Position numbers and translations under genes: made by a program. The notes beneath the pieces were generated by a model, which had not been told where the DNA came from, made no database searches, and saw nothing but the letters and a program-made list of their open reading frames with translations. 64,000 nt of DNA from Azomonas tarimensis (GTDB lineage Bacteria; Pseudomonadota; Gammaproteobacteria; Pseudomonadales; Pseudomonadaceae), in the NCBI RefSeq assembly GCF_042648805.1, contig NZ_JBHRXZ010000024.1, positions 186,001 to 250,000 of the forward strand, written 5' to 3'. Positions 42,988 to 51,675 of the stretch are shown in pieces; the first letter of the stretch is position 1; each line of letters opens with the position of its first letter.

Positions 42988-43995
42988 CTAGGGGTGGTAG
43001 GGCAGCAAACGCGCCAGTTGCCCGTCGAACCATTGTACGAAGCCCGCCGAAGGGGCCGCCTCCACCTGCAGGTAGTACCATTCCGGCTGAGCGAAATCGC
43101 GGCACTTCACCGCATCCTTCTCCGTCATCAACAAAGGCAGCGACGGGGCGAAGTCCAGTTGCTCCGGGCGGTACTGGGCATGATCGGCAAAGGCGTGGGT
43201 AATCGGGCGCCAGTGTAGCGCCTCGAGCGTGGCGAAGAAACGCTGCGGGTTGCCGATCCCGGCCATCGCATGAATCGCCTGCCCGGCTGCCAGATGGTCG
43301 AGCGGGAAGCGCTGGCCATCGTTGAGACGAACCAGGGCCGAGGGACGCAGCGACATGCCGAAGCCGCGGTCGGTATCTTCCTGCGAGCCATTGAGCAGAA
43401 CCGCGTCGACGCTGGCCAGCCGCTCGGCTGGCTCACGCAGCGGGCCTGCCGGCAGGCAACGGGCATTGCCGAGACCGCGACGGGCGTCGATGAGTACCAT
43501 CTCCAGATCGCGGGCCAGGCCGTAATGCTGAAGGCCATCGTCCGACAGCAGCAAATCGAGCGGTTCGCTTTCAAGCAGCGCCCGTGCTGCCCTTCCCCGA
43601 TCCGGGTCGACCATCAGCGGTACACCGGTCCGCTCCACGATCAGCAGCGGCTCGTCCCCGCAAAGCTGAGCCGGCTGGCCCGCGCATACCCGCCAGGGCA
43701 ACCGCGGCGGCCGGCCTCCGTAGCCGCGACTGATCACCCCGACCCGCAAGTCGCGGGCGCGGCAGTGCTCGATGAGCCACAGGATCAATGGCGTTTTGCC
43801 AGTACCGCCGACGGTGATGTTGCCCACCACCAGGACAGGGACAGGCGGCCGATAGCCGGGCCGCTTTCCCTCAACGAAGCGACGTCGTTTGCCGCTGACC
43901 ACAGATCGGTAGAGGAGCTCCAGAGGGCCCAGCAGGGCCAGTGCCGGATGCCCCTCGTACCAGGCACGCTGCAAACGCTCGCCCCATTTGCTCAA
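42988..43995 (-). CDS. lpxK: Tetraacyldisaccharide 4'-kinase
   Basis: LpxK phosphorylates lipid A at the 4' position. The 335-aa protein has a membrane-associating N-terminus, Walker A GNITVGGTGKT (58-68), and DDGLQHYGLARDLEMVLIDA. The start is TTG 43995 in a TTGA overlap with the exbD stop; there is no in-frame ATG nearby. It follows exbB-exbD as in other pseudomonads. Confidence 0.96.
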   Translation of the reverse strand: MSKWGERLQRAWYEGHPALALLGPLELLYRSVVSGKRRRFVEGKRPGYRPPVPVLVVGNITVGGTGKTPLILWLIEHCRARDLRVGVISRGYGGRPPRLPWRVCAGQPAQLCGDEPLLIVERTGVPLMVDPDRGRAARALLESEPLDLLLSDDGLQHYGLARDLEMVLIDARRGLGNARCLPAGPLREPAERLASVDAVLLNGSQEDTDRGFGMSLRPSALVRLNDGQRFPLDHLAAGQAIHAMAGIGNPQRFFATLEALHWRPITHAFADHAQYRPEQLDFAPSLPLLMTEKDAVKCRDFAQPEWYYLQVEAAPSAGFVQWFDGQLARLLPYHP

Positions 43996-44420
43996 GGCGC
44001 CGCCTCGGTCGCCTCTACCGTGGTGATGCGCAACTGGCTGAAGCCAAGCTTGCCAGCGGCATCCATGGCAGTGATCACGGCCTGATGCGGCGTCCGGCCA
44101 TCGGCACTGATGACCACGGGCATCGAGCTGTCGCCGCCCGACTCGCGGGTCAGCGCGGCCATCAGCGTGGCCAGGTCACTGCGAAGCAGTGGATTGCCGT
44201 TGAGCGAGAAGCTGCCCTCGATATCGATCAATACCTCCAGCTGGCGCTGCTCGGCTTCCGGAGGTGCGCCGGTCGCGGCCTCGGGCAGATCGACCCGCAT
44301 CTGGGTTTCACGAGTGAAGGTGGTGGTCACTACAAAGAACAGCAGGAGAATGAAGATCACATCGATCAAGGGCGCGAGGCCGATCTCGACGTTTTCCCGC
44401 GGTTTACGTCGAAACTTCAC
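43992..44420 (-). CDS. exbD: ExbD/TolR-type biopolymer transport protein
   Basis: This 142-aa protein has one transmembrane helix (LAPLIDVIFILLLFFVVTTTF, about 16-36) with the essential Asp in PLIDVIF, then a small periplasmic domain. With ExbB it forms a proton-driven motor. Start GTG 44420 overlaps exbB (GTGA). No tonB or receptor is adjacent; the tie to lpxK suggests a lipid or envelope role, which is inference. Confidence 0.93.
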   Translation of the reverse strand: MKFRRKPRENVEIGLAPLIDVIFILLLFFVVTTTFTRETQMRVDLPEAATGAPPEAEQRQLEVLIDIEGSFSLNGNPLLRSDLATLMAALTRESGGDSSMPVVISADGRTPHQAVITAMDAAGKLGFSQLRITTVEATEAAP

Positions 44421-45049
44421 GCCCTGCCCTCGTCAAGCTCGACCTCACGGTCCCCTTGCATCATCTCGACGAGCTTGATCGCGTCCTGCTCCATGCCCAC
44501 CACCAGCTCATCGACCCGGCGCTGCAGGTAGCGGTGAAAGAACAGCGCAGGGATGGCGACAATCAGGCCCGCCGCGGTGGTGATCAGCGCCTTGGCGATG
44601 CCACCGGCGAGCAGCGGCGCATTGGCCATGCCGCCCCCCATGAAAGAGCTGAAGATTTCGATCATGCCGAGGACAGTCCCGAGCAGTCCCAGCAATGGTG
44701 CCGTCGCCGCAATGGTACCCAGGGCGTTGAGATAGCGTTCGAAACCGTGAACGATCCGCGATGCCGCCTCTTCGATACTCTCCTTCATGATCTCGCGACC
44801 ATGTCGGGCATTGACCAGGCCGGCAGCGAACAGCTCGCCCAGCGGCGAATCGGCACGCAGCTCCTTGAGGTAGGCGTTGTTGAGCTTGCGTCCCTTGATG
44901 CGCTTCCAGACCTGGCCGAGAAGCTGGGGCGGAGCGACCTTGCTGGGGCGGAGCGTCCACAGCCGCTCAGCGATGATGCCAGCGGCGACGATGGAGCAGA
45001 GAATAATCGGCAGCATGATCCAGCCGCCTGCTTTAACCAGTTCCCACAC
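44417..45049 (-). CDS. exbB: MotA/TolQ/ExbB proton channel protein
   Basis: This 210-aa protein has three transmembrane regions (WIMLPIILCSIVAAGIIAERLW near the start; LGTIAATAPLLGLLGTVLGMIE in the middle; ALITTAAGLIVAIPALFFHRY later), the TolQ/ExbB family plan. Start is GTG 45049. It lies 49 bases after comEC and overlaps exbD. Confidence 0.94.
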   Translation of the reverse strand: MWELVKAGGWIMLPIILCSIVAAGIIAERLWTLRPSKVAPPQLLGQVWKRIKGRKLNNAYLKELRADSPLGELFAAGLVNARHGREIMKESIEEAASRIVHGFERYLNALGTIAATAPLLGLLGTVLGMIEIFSSFMGGGMANAPLLAGGIAKALITTAAGLIVAIPALFFHRYLQRRVDELVVGMEQDAIKLVEMMQGDREVELDEGRA

Positions 45050-45098
45050 GAATCGAACCCTCTCGGAAATCGGGGCACTCTAACATAGCGGACGTCGC

Positions 45099-47342
45099 TC
45101 ACTGGCCGCTGCCGTTCTCGAAATCACGCCAGAAACGCCGTGTCTGTCGCAGTCCCGTGGCCTTCCCGAAGCGGCCCAGTTCGAGGTAGATCGCGCCCTC
45201 CAGTGCCGTATCATGCAGGTGCATGCCTGCGTCGCGGGCTCGGGCCAGAACATCGGGGTGCGGATGTCCGAAATTGTTGTGACGCCCCCTCGACACCAGG
45301 CCGAACGCCGCGCCCACGCCGTCGAGAAAGGCGGCCGACGAGGAGCTGCGGCTACCGTGGTGCGGCAGGAGCAGCCAGCGCGCGCCAAGGGTCACGCCAC
45401 TTGCAATCAGCTCCGCTTCGATCTGCCGGTCGATGTCGCCGGTGAGCAACAGTCGCTCGCCGCCGGCCTCGACGATGAGCACGCAACTCGTCTGGTTGCT
45501 GCTCACCGGCGCGGAGGCCCGCCACAAGGTTAAGCGTACGCCATCCCAGGCCCAGCTCTCGCCTGCTTCGCAGGTCTCGGCCTGCAGAGCGACAGGTAAC
45601 CGTTCAGGCTCTCCGCTCACCGTACGCAGCGGACCAAACGCACGCATGATGGCCGGAGCGCCTCCGGCGTGATCGAGGTCGGCATGACTGAGCAGCATCA
45701 GATCCAGGCGCTTGATCCCCAGAGCCTGCAGAGATGGCACCACCACGCGCTCGCCGGTATCGAAGTCGCCAAAGCGTGGCCCGGCGTCATACAGCAGCGC
45801 ATGCCGGGCCGTCTGTACCATCACCGAAAGCCCCTGGCCAACGTCGAATATCCAGATTCGCGCCGTGCCGTCGTCCGGCGTATCTGGCGCTGGCAGGCAC
45901 AACGGCAGCAGCATCGCCAGACCGAGCGGACGCATCGGCAGCCCCGCCGGTAGCAGCAGGACAAGTATTCCGGCTCCAGCCAGCAGGAGAGCCCCGGTCG
46001 AAAATCCGCCCGGGCTCCAAGGTGGCTGCTGCTCGGCAAGCCAGCCCAAGACCAGAAACAAACCGTGCAGCTGCAGCCCGCACAGCCACAGCACCGCCTC
46101 ACCCACCAAGGGCACCGCCAACAGCAGCGTGCCAAGCAGCACCAGCGGAACGATGGCAAAGCCGACCCAGGGCACCGCCAGCAGGTTCGCCAGCGGGCCA
46201 CTGAAGGCAACCGGCAGCCCGAGGGCAACCATCAGCGGCAGCAGCCCGAGCGTCGTGGTCCACTGTGCGCGAGTGAGGCTGTGCCACCAGCTCCAGGCGC
46301 CGAGCCGTCCGGAGAACACCAGCGTCAACACGGCCACCGCGCCGAACGACAGCCAGAACCCCGGTTGCAGGCTTGCCAGCGGCTCGACCAGCAGCACCAG
46401 ATTCAGCGCCAGGAGAATCGGCAGGCCGACGCCCAGGTGGCGGAAACGCAACCGCCACAGCAGTACTACCGCGAGCATGGCGCAGGCGCGCTGGACCGGC
46501 ACCTCGAAGCCCGCCAGCCAGCCGTAACCCAGCGCTCCCGACAGCGCCAGGGCGCAGGCACAGGGCAGCCAGGGCAGTCCGCGCGGCCATAGTCCGCGAC
46601 GCGCCAGGCCCTGTACCAGAAAATAAAGCAGCCCCGCCAGGATGCTGATGTGCGTGCCGGAAATCACCAGCAGATGCACGGTACCCGTGTCACGCAGGAT
46701 ATCCCAGTCCCGAGACGACAATCCCGAGCCATCCCCCACCACCAATGCGGTGACGGCGCCGGCCCGCCCATGCGCCTCGAGCCCGGCCAGCCGGGTGCGA
46801 AGCCGGTCTCGCCAAAGACCTGCCCCGCTGCCAGATTCGAGTCGCTCACCAGCCTTTACCGTGCCGGTGGCACCGATTCGGCGTGCCAGCAACCAGGCCT
46901 CGTAGTCGAACGACTGCGGGTTGATCAGACCGTGCGGGCGTTTCAAGGTAGCCGCCACGCGCCAGCGTTCGCCCGCCTGAAGCGGCGGCCCGTCGTACCA
47001 GCCCAGCCGCAGGCGCGGCGGAATACCGGCATGCCGAGAACGGATGTCTTCCAGCTCGAAGCGCACCACACCACTGCCCTGGGCCGGCAGACCGACTACC
47101 CGGCCCTCGAGCCAGAACGTGCGGCCATCCAGCTCCCTCGGCAGTTGCTGCTCCAGTACCTGCCCTGCCGTGACACAGCCCCAAGACAGGCCCAGACAGA
47201 ACAGCGCGAGGGCCTCCCGCTGCATCAGCCCCAGCCCTACCGCGAGGCCCACCAGCGGAAGGAGTATCGGTAACGGGGGCAAGGCCGGCAGGAAGCGGAG
47301 CAGCGCCAGCCCCGCCGCCAACGCAAAGAGTTTTTTCAACAT
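45099..47342 (-). CDS. comEC: ComEC/Rec2-family DNA uptake channel
   Basis: This 747-aa inner-membrane protein is predicted to bring single-stranded DNA into the cytoplasm during transformation. It has an N-terminal DUF4131 region, the Competence domain with many helices (VISGTHISILAGLLYFL), and a C-terminal metallo-beta-lactamase-like domain (LSHADLDHAGGAPAIM, LLLPHHGSRSSSS). ATG 47342 (MLKKLFALAAGLALL) is the natural membrane-start; the reading to 47387 has a polar leader. It heads the operon to murB. Confidence 0.95.
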   Translation of the reverse strand: MLKKLFALAAGLALLRFLPALPPLPILLPLVGLAVGLGLMQREALALFCLGLSWGCVTAGQVLEQQLPRELDGRTFWLEGRVVGLPAQGSGVVRFELEDIRSRHAGIPPRLRLGWYDGPPLQAGERWRVAATLKRPHGLINPQSFDYEAWLLARRIGATGTVKAGERLESGSGAGLWRDRLRTRLAGLEAHGRAGAVTALVVGDGSGLSSRDWDILRDTGTVHLLVISGTHISILAGLLYFLVQGLARRGLWPRGLPWLPCACALALSGALGYGWLAGFEVPVQRACAMLAVVLLWRLRFRHLGVGLPILLALNLVLLVEPLASLQPGFWLSFGAVAVLTLVFSGRLGAWSWWHSLTRAQWTTTLGLLPLMVALGLPVAFSGPLANLLAVPWVGFAIVPLVLLGTLLLAVPLVGEAVLWLCGLQLHGLFLVLGWLAEQQPPWSPGGFSTGALLLAGAGILVLLLPAGLPMRPLGLAMLLPLCLPAPDTPDDGTARIWIFDVGQGLSVMVQTARHALLYDAGPRFGDFDTGERVVVPSLQALGIKRLDLMLLSHADLDHAGGAPAIMRAFGPLRTVSGEPERLPVALQAETCEAGESWAWDGVRLTLWRASAPVSSNQTSCVLIVEAGGERLLLTGDIDRQIEAELIASGVTLGARWLLLPHHGSRSSSSAAFLDGVGAAFGLVSRGRHNNFGHPHPDVLARARDAGMHLHDTALEGAIYLELGRFGKATGLRQTRRFWRDFENGSGQ

Positions 47343-47374
47343 CGTGACGGAATCCTTTCCAGACGATATCGGAG

Positions 47375-47401
47375 GTGACAAACCCACTGATGGCTTGTCA
47401 C
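47375..47401. repeat. Inverted repeat GTGACAA-N13-TTGTCAC
   Basis: A perfect 7-bp inverted repeat with 13-bp spacing lies between divergent comEC and the DUF2062 gene. Its symmetry and position suggest an operator for a dimeric regulator; the regulator is unknown. Confidence 0.4.
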
Positions 47402-47467
47402 AAAGTCTCGAGCCAGGCTAAGCCTGGCGGAGGCATAATCTGCAGATCAGCTTCGCACGAGATTCTT

Positions 47468-47989
47468 ATGCCGCGTCGTTTATTCAAACGCTACATGCCA
47501 CATCCCGATCGCATCAAGGGCTCTTCGTTGCGGTTTCTCGGCAAGCTGATTCACGAACCCAACCTCTGGCATCTCAATCGCCATTCCGTGTCCCGCGCCA
47601 TGGCCATCGGGCTGTTCTGGGCAATGATCCCCATGCCCATGCAGATGCTGGCCGCTGCGCTCTGTGCGATTCCAGCCAGGGCCAACCTCCCCACTGCGGT
47701 AGGCCTGGTGTGGATCACCAACCCCCTGACCATGCCGGTCGTCTTCTATTTCAACTACCGGGTCGGCACCACCCTCCTGGGCGTTCAGGCGTTCAGCATG
47801 CCGGACGAAATGAGCCTCGCCTGGGTGGGCAGGTTGCTGCAGACACAATGGCAACCCCTGCTCCTGGGCTCAATCGTGGTCGGCCTGTTTCTCGCGGTGA
47901 TCAGCTATTGCCTGACGCTGCTCTACTGGCGCTGGTGGGTAGGCCGGAACTGGCGCCACCGCCGGCTGAAACGCCGCAACGGAAGCTGA
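47468..47989 (+). CDS. DUF2062 membrane protein
   Basis: The 173-aa protein has the DUF2062 pattern: HSVSRAMAIGLFWAMIPMPMQML (residues about 40-62), RANLPTAVGLVWITNPLTMPVVFYF, and a last helix (LLLGSIVVGLFLAVISYCLTLLYW) followed by a basic tail. It is a predicted inner-membrane protein of unknown role, next to comEC as in P. aeruginosa. ATG 47468. Confidence 0.88.
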   Translation: MPRRLFKRYMPHPDRIKGSSLRFLGKLIHEPNLWHLNRHSVSRAMAIGLFWAMIPMPMQMLAAALCAIPARANLPTAVGLVWITNPLTMPVVFYFNYRVGTTLLGVQAFSMPDEMSLAWVGRLLQTQWQPLLLGSIVVGLFLAVISYCLTLLYWRWWVGRNWRHRRLKRRNGS

Positions 47990-48034
47990 ACTCCCCGCGT
48001 TGACGTGAATCAAGGCAGGAGGTGAATTCCCGCT

Positions 48035-48063
48035 GCTCTGCCATGGCTTGGTCTGAGCAGAGC
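48035..48063. repeat. Hairpin between DUF2062 and GGDEF/EAL genes
   Basis: GCTCTGC and GCAGAGC (7 bp) enclose a 15-base loop. There is no T tract after it; it may be a weak terminator or an operator. Confidence 0.35.
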
Positions 48064-48111
48064 CCACCCTTTGTTACTATCTCGCGCCCTGTATGTTCGG
48101 ATTAAGCCGCG

Positions 48112-50790
48112 ATGCCCAACGCCCTGCTCGACAATGCGGTGATTCTTCTCGCACTGTGCATTCCCTTTGCGCTGTTCTGGCGGGAGTGGGCGGATCGCCC
48201 GGAGTCTGACTCCCTGCCGATGCGTTTCGTGATCGGAGTCTGCTTTGGCGTCGCCTGCATTGCCGGAATGATGAGACCGGTCATGATCCAGCCCGGGCTG
48301 TTTTTCGACGCGCGGGCGGTGGTGCTGGGTATGGCCGGGCTCTTCGGCGGGCCTATCGTCGCCGCGGTAGCCGCTCTCACCGCGGCAGCCTACCGTATCT
48401 GGATCGGTGGTATAGGGCTCTGGGTTGGCCTGATCAACATTGCGCTACCAACACTGCTGGCCTTGGCCTATCGACGTCAGCACCAGAAGGCGCGCTGGGC
48501 CATCAGCGCCTGGCCACTCCTCGCCTTCGGGTTGCTTGTCAGCCTGACGACACTAGCGACCCAGCTGCTGTTGCCGCGTGAGCTGATTGCCCATAGCCTT
48601 CGGCACACCGCCCTGCCGATTCTGCTGGTCATTCCAGCCGCCACCGTCGCCATGGGGATGTTGTTGCATGAGATGCTGCAGCGCGGACAAACCACTCGAG
48701 CCTTGCGCCTGAGCGAAGCGCGTCTGCGGGCGATCACCGAAGCGACCCCGGAACCCCTGATGGTCATCGATGAGGACGGGCGTTGCCGCGAGGTCATCAC
48801 GCCACGCCAGTCCCGGTTTCCAGACCTGTCCAATCTTGTCGGCCGCCGCCTGCATGACCTGCTACCGGCAAGCCAGGCCGCGCGATTCGACAAGCTCCTG
48901 GCCGAGACGCTGGCCAGCGATTGCACGATGGTGGTCGAGCACAGCCTCGATACGCCCGCCGGGAAGCGCATTTTCGAAGGCCATGCATGCAGGATCGAAA
49001 CGCCGATCGGCGGCCGACGCGCCGTGACCGTGCTGCTACGCGAGATCACCGAGCGCGTGCATAACGAGCTCGAGAAGCGCATCGCCGCCATTGCCTTCGA
49101 ATCGCAGCAGGGCATGCTCATCACCGACGCCAGCAACCATATTCTCAAGGTAAACCAGGCCTTTACCCAGATCACCGGCTACAGCGCCGATGAGGTCATA
49201 GGCAAGACCACGCGAGTGCTGCGCTCCGGGCGCCATAGCTCCGAGTTCTACAAGCAGATGTGGCGCAGCATCCTCGAGCAGGACTCCTGGGAAGGCGAAA
49301 TCTGGAACAGACGCAAGAACGGCGACATATACCCGGAATGGCTGACCATCAGCGCGGTTCGCGACAGCACCGGCAGCATCACCCATTTCGTCGCGGCGCT
49401 CACCGATATTACCGAACGCAAGGCGGCGGAAACCCAGATCCATCACCTGGCGTTCTATGATCCCTTGACCGACCTGCCGAACCGACGGCTGCTCCTGGAC
49501 CGTCTGCAACAAGCCCTTCTCTCCGCCTCACGCAGTGGCCAGTATGGCGCCCTGATGATATTCGATCTGGATAACTTCAAGAATATCAATGACCTGCATG
49601 GACATCAGGTGGGCGACAAGCTGCTTTGTGAGGTTTCAGCGCGCCTCAACGAGCAAGTGCGCTCATGCGACACCGTCGCACGTCTCGGCGGTGACGAGTT
49701 CGTCATGGTGCTGGAGGGTTTCAAGGCCGAACCCGACCAAGCCGCGACCCAGGTCGAATATTTCGGCGAGCGGATCCTCGCCTCGCTCGCCAAGCCCTAT
49801 CGACTGGGTGACCTCACCGTGCGCAGCACCGCCAGCATCGGCGTGGTGCTGTTCAATGATGTATCCCTGGACGTCGACGAACTGATGAAGCGGGCGGATA
49901 TGTCCATGTACGAAGCCAAGCTGGCCGGGCGCAACAGCCTGAGATTCTTCGATCCGTACATGCAGCAGATCGTCAGCGCCCGCTTGCGCCTGGAAGAGGA
50001 GTTGCGCCGCGGACTCGAGGCACGGGAATTCGTTATCTACTTCCAGCCCCAGGTGGACACCGCCCGCGGCATCGTCGGTGCCGAAGCCCTGGTCCGCTGG
50101 CGTCATCCGGAGCGCGGGGTGCTCGCGCCGGGAGACTTCATCGAGGGCGCCGAGCGCGGCGGCCTGGTGCAGTATCTGGACCTGCAGGTGCTCGAACTGG
50201 CCTGCAAGCAGCTGGCTCGCTGGGCATCGCAACCCTCGACCGAAAGGCTGGCACTTGCGGTCAACATCAGCGCACCGCTGCTGTATCAAGGCAACTTCGT
50301 CGAGCGTGTCCTTGAACTGGTTCGCTCCAACGGCTTCAACCCGAAGCGCCTTAAGCTCGAACTGACCGAGTCCCTGCTGCTGGACGACATGCCGGAAGCT
50401 TCGTTGCGCATGAGCGCGCTCAAAGCGCACGGTATCCACTTCTCCATCGACGACTTCGGCACCGGTTATTCGTCGATGACCTACCTGCACCGCTTGCCGC
50501 TGGACCAGTTGAAGATCGACCGGAGCTTCATCCAGGGCATGGCCAGCGACAATGGCCTGGCCATCGTCCGCGCCATTTGCGCCCTGGCCAGCACACTGGA
50601 TCTCGAAGTACTGGCCGAGGGAGTCGAAACCCAGCCCCAGCGACAGATGCTCGAGAACAACGGTTGCCATCTCTTCCAAGGCTATCTGTTCGGACAACCG
50701 GTGCCGATCGAGGCATTCGAAGAAATGGTCGCCAGGGCCGCCAGGCAGCCGGTGTCGACCTGCCTCGGCGAACCTGCCGAGCCCTGCTAG
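48112..50790 (+). CDS. Membrane PAS-GGDEF-EAL c-di-GMP enzyme
   Basis: This 892-aa protein has a 5TM-5TMR-LYT-type membrane part (about 1-185), two PAS regions (about 205-315 and 325-440; the second reads EVIGKTTRVLRSGRHSSEFYKQMW), then a GGDEF domain with intact G526-F530 and I-site RSCD (517-520), and an EAL domain with E658-L660, ELTES, DDFGTG from D780 and AEGVET. All key residues for both making and breaking c-di-GMP are present; which dominates cannot be told. Its stop overlaps the convergent yafV stop. It sits at a synteny junction. Confidence 0.92.
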   Translation: MPNALLDNAVILLALCIPFALFWREWADRPESDSLPMRFVIGVCFGVACIAGMMRPVMIQPGLFFDARAVVLGMAGLFGGPIVAAVAALTAAAYRIWIGGIGLWVGLINIALPTLLALAYRRQHQKARWAISAWPLLAFGLLVSLTTLATQLLLPRELIAHSLRHTALPILLVIPAATVAMGMLLHEMLQRGQTTRALRLSEARLRAITEATPEPLMVIDEDGRCREVITPRQSRFPDLSNLVGRRLHDLLPASQAARFDKLLAETLASDCTMVVEHSLDTPAGKRIFEGHACRIETPIGGRRAVTVLLREITERVHNELEKRIAAIAFESQQGMLITDASNHILKVNQAFTQITGYSADEVIGKTTRVLRSGRHSSEFYKQMWRSILEQDSWEGEIWNRRKNGDIYPEWLTISAVRDSTGSITHFVAALTDITERKAAETQIHHLAFYDPLTDLPNRRLLLDRLQQALLSASRSGQYGALMIFDLDNFKNINDLHGHQVGDKLLCEVSARLNEQVRSCDTVARLGGDEFVMVLEGFKAEPDQAATQVEYFGERILASLAKPYRLGDLTVRSTASIGVVLFNDVSLDVDELMKRADMSMYEAKLAGRNSLRFFDPYMQQIVSARLRLEEELRRGLEAREFVIYFQPQVDTARGIVGAEALVRWRHPERGVLAPGDFIEGAERGGLVQYLDLQVLELACKQLARWASQPSTERLALAVNISAPLLYQGNFVERVLELVRSNGFNPKRLKLELTESLLLDDMPEASLRMSALKAHGIHFSIDDFGTGYSSMTYLHRLPLDQLKIDRSFIQGMASDNGLAIVRAICALASTLDLEVLAEGVETQPQRQMLENNGCHLFQGYLFGQPVPIEAFEEMVARAARQPVSTCLGEPAEPC

Positions 50791-51581
50791 AAGCTCAACT
50801 CGAAGCCATCGGCGTCCTGATAGGCGGGGAAGCGCTGACGATACTTGGCGAGCGCAGACGCACTGAGGCTGGTGATAAAAACGCCGTCTTCGCCACCCGG
50901 CAAGATCAGCGGCTCACCATGAAAGTCAAGAACCTGGCTGTCGCCACTGTAGGGGTGGCCGTTGCCGTCCTCGCCGATCCGGTTGACCGCGGCCACATAG
51001 CACAGATTCTCAATTGCCCGTGCCGGCAGCAACCGGTTCCAGGCCGTGCGCCGCGCTGTTGGCCAGCTCGCGATATAGATCAGCAGATCGGTGTCATAAG
51101 AATCGCGACTCCATACCGGAAAGCGCAGGTCGTAACAGACCAGGGGGCGCACATGCCAGCCCTTCACCTCAAGCAAGACCCGCTCGCTGCCGGCGGCGAA
51201 ATGCTTGTGCTCACCGGCCATGCGGAACAGGTGGCGTTTGTCGTAGTGGGCCAGGGTTCCATCCGGTCGCGCCCAATACATGCGGTTGCGGTAGCTGCCG
51301 TCGGCTGCCTGGATGATCAGGCTACCGGTCACGACCGCTTCCATTCTGCGCGCCTGCTCCAGCAACCAGCGCCGGCTCGCGCCGTTGTCCTGCTCGGCGA
51401 GCGCGGCCGCATCCATTGAATAACCCGTGGTGAACATTTCCGGCAGAATGATCAGGTCGGTTCCCTTGGCCTGATCGAGCAATGCCGAAAAATGGGCGTG
51501 GTTGGCCGCCGGGTCCTGCCAGACCATACTGGTCTGCACCAGCGCCACATTGAGATCGGGCAAGGCACTGAGGTCACGCAT
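50787..51581 (-). CDS. yafV: Omega-amidase YafV (carbon-nitrogen hydrolase)
   Basis: This 264-aa nitrilase-superfamily enzyme has the triad Glu in LPEMFTTGYSM, Lys in YDKRHLFRMAGEH and Cys in VCYDLRFPVWSRD. Omega-amidases remove toxic 2-oxo-acid amides such as 2-oxoglutaramate, left by transaminases that use glutamine. The neighbouring methionine aminotransferase fits this pairing in methionine salvage. ATG 51581; the gap to the transaminase is 94 bases. Confidence 0.9.
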   Translation of the reverse strand: MRDLSALPDLNVALVQTSMVWQDPAANHAHFSALLDQAKGTDLIILPEMFTTGYSMDAAALAEQDNGASRRWLLEQARRMEAVVTGSLIIQAADGSYRNRMYWARPDGTLAHYDKRHLFRMAGEHKHFAAGSERVLLEVKGWHVRPLVCYDLRFPVWSRDSYDTDLLIYIASWPTARRTAWNRLLPARAIENLCYVAAVNRIGEDGNGHPYSGDSQVLDFHGEPLILPGGEDGVFITSLSASALAKYRQRFPAYQDADGFELSF

Positions 51582-51675
51582 CGGCTTCTCCGTCGGGGTG
51601 GTTCCGTCACTGGTTAGAGGGGCGAGGCCTGCCGGCCTTGCGTTGCCTCCAGGCGCAATCCTGCGCCCGTTGGAA

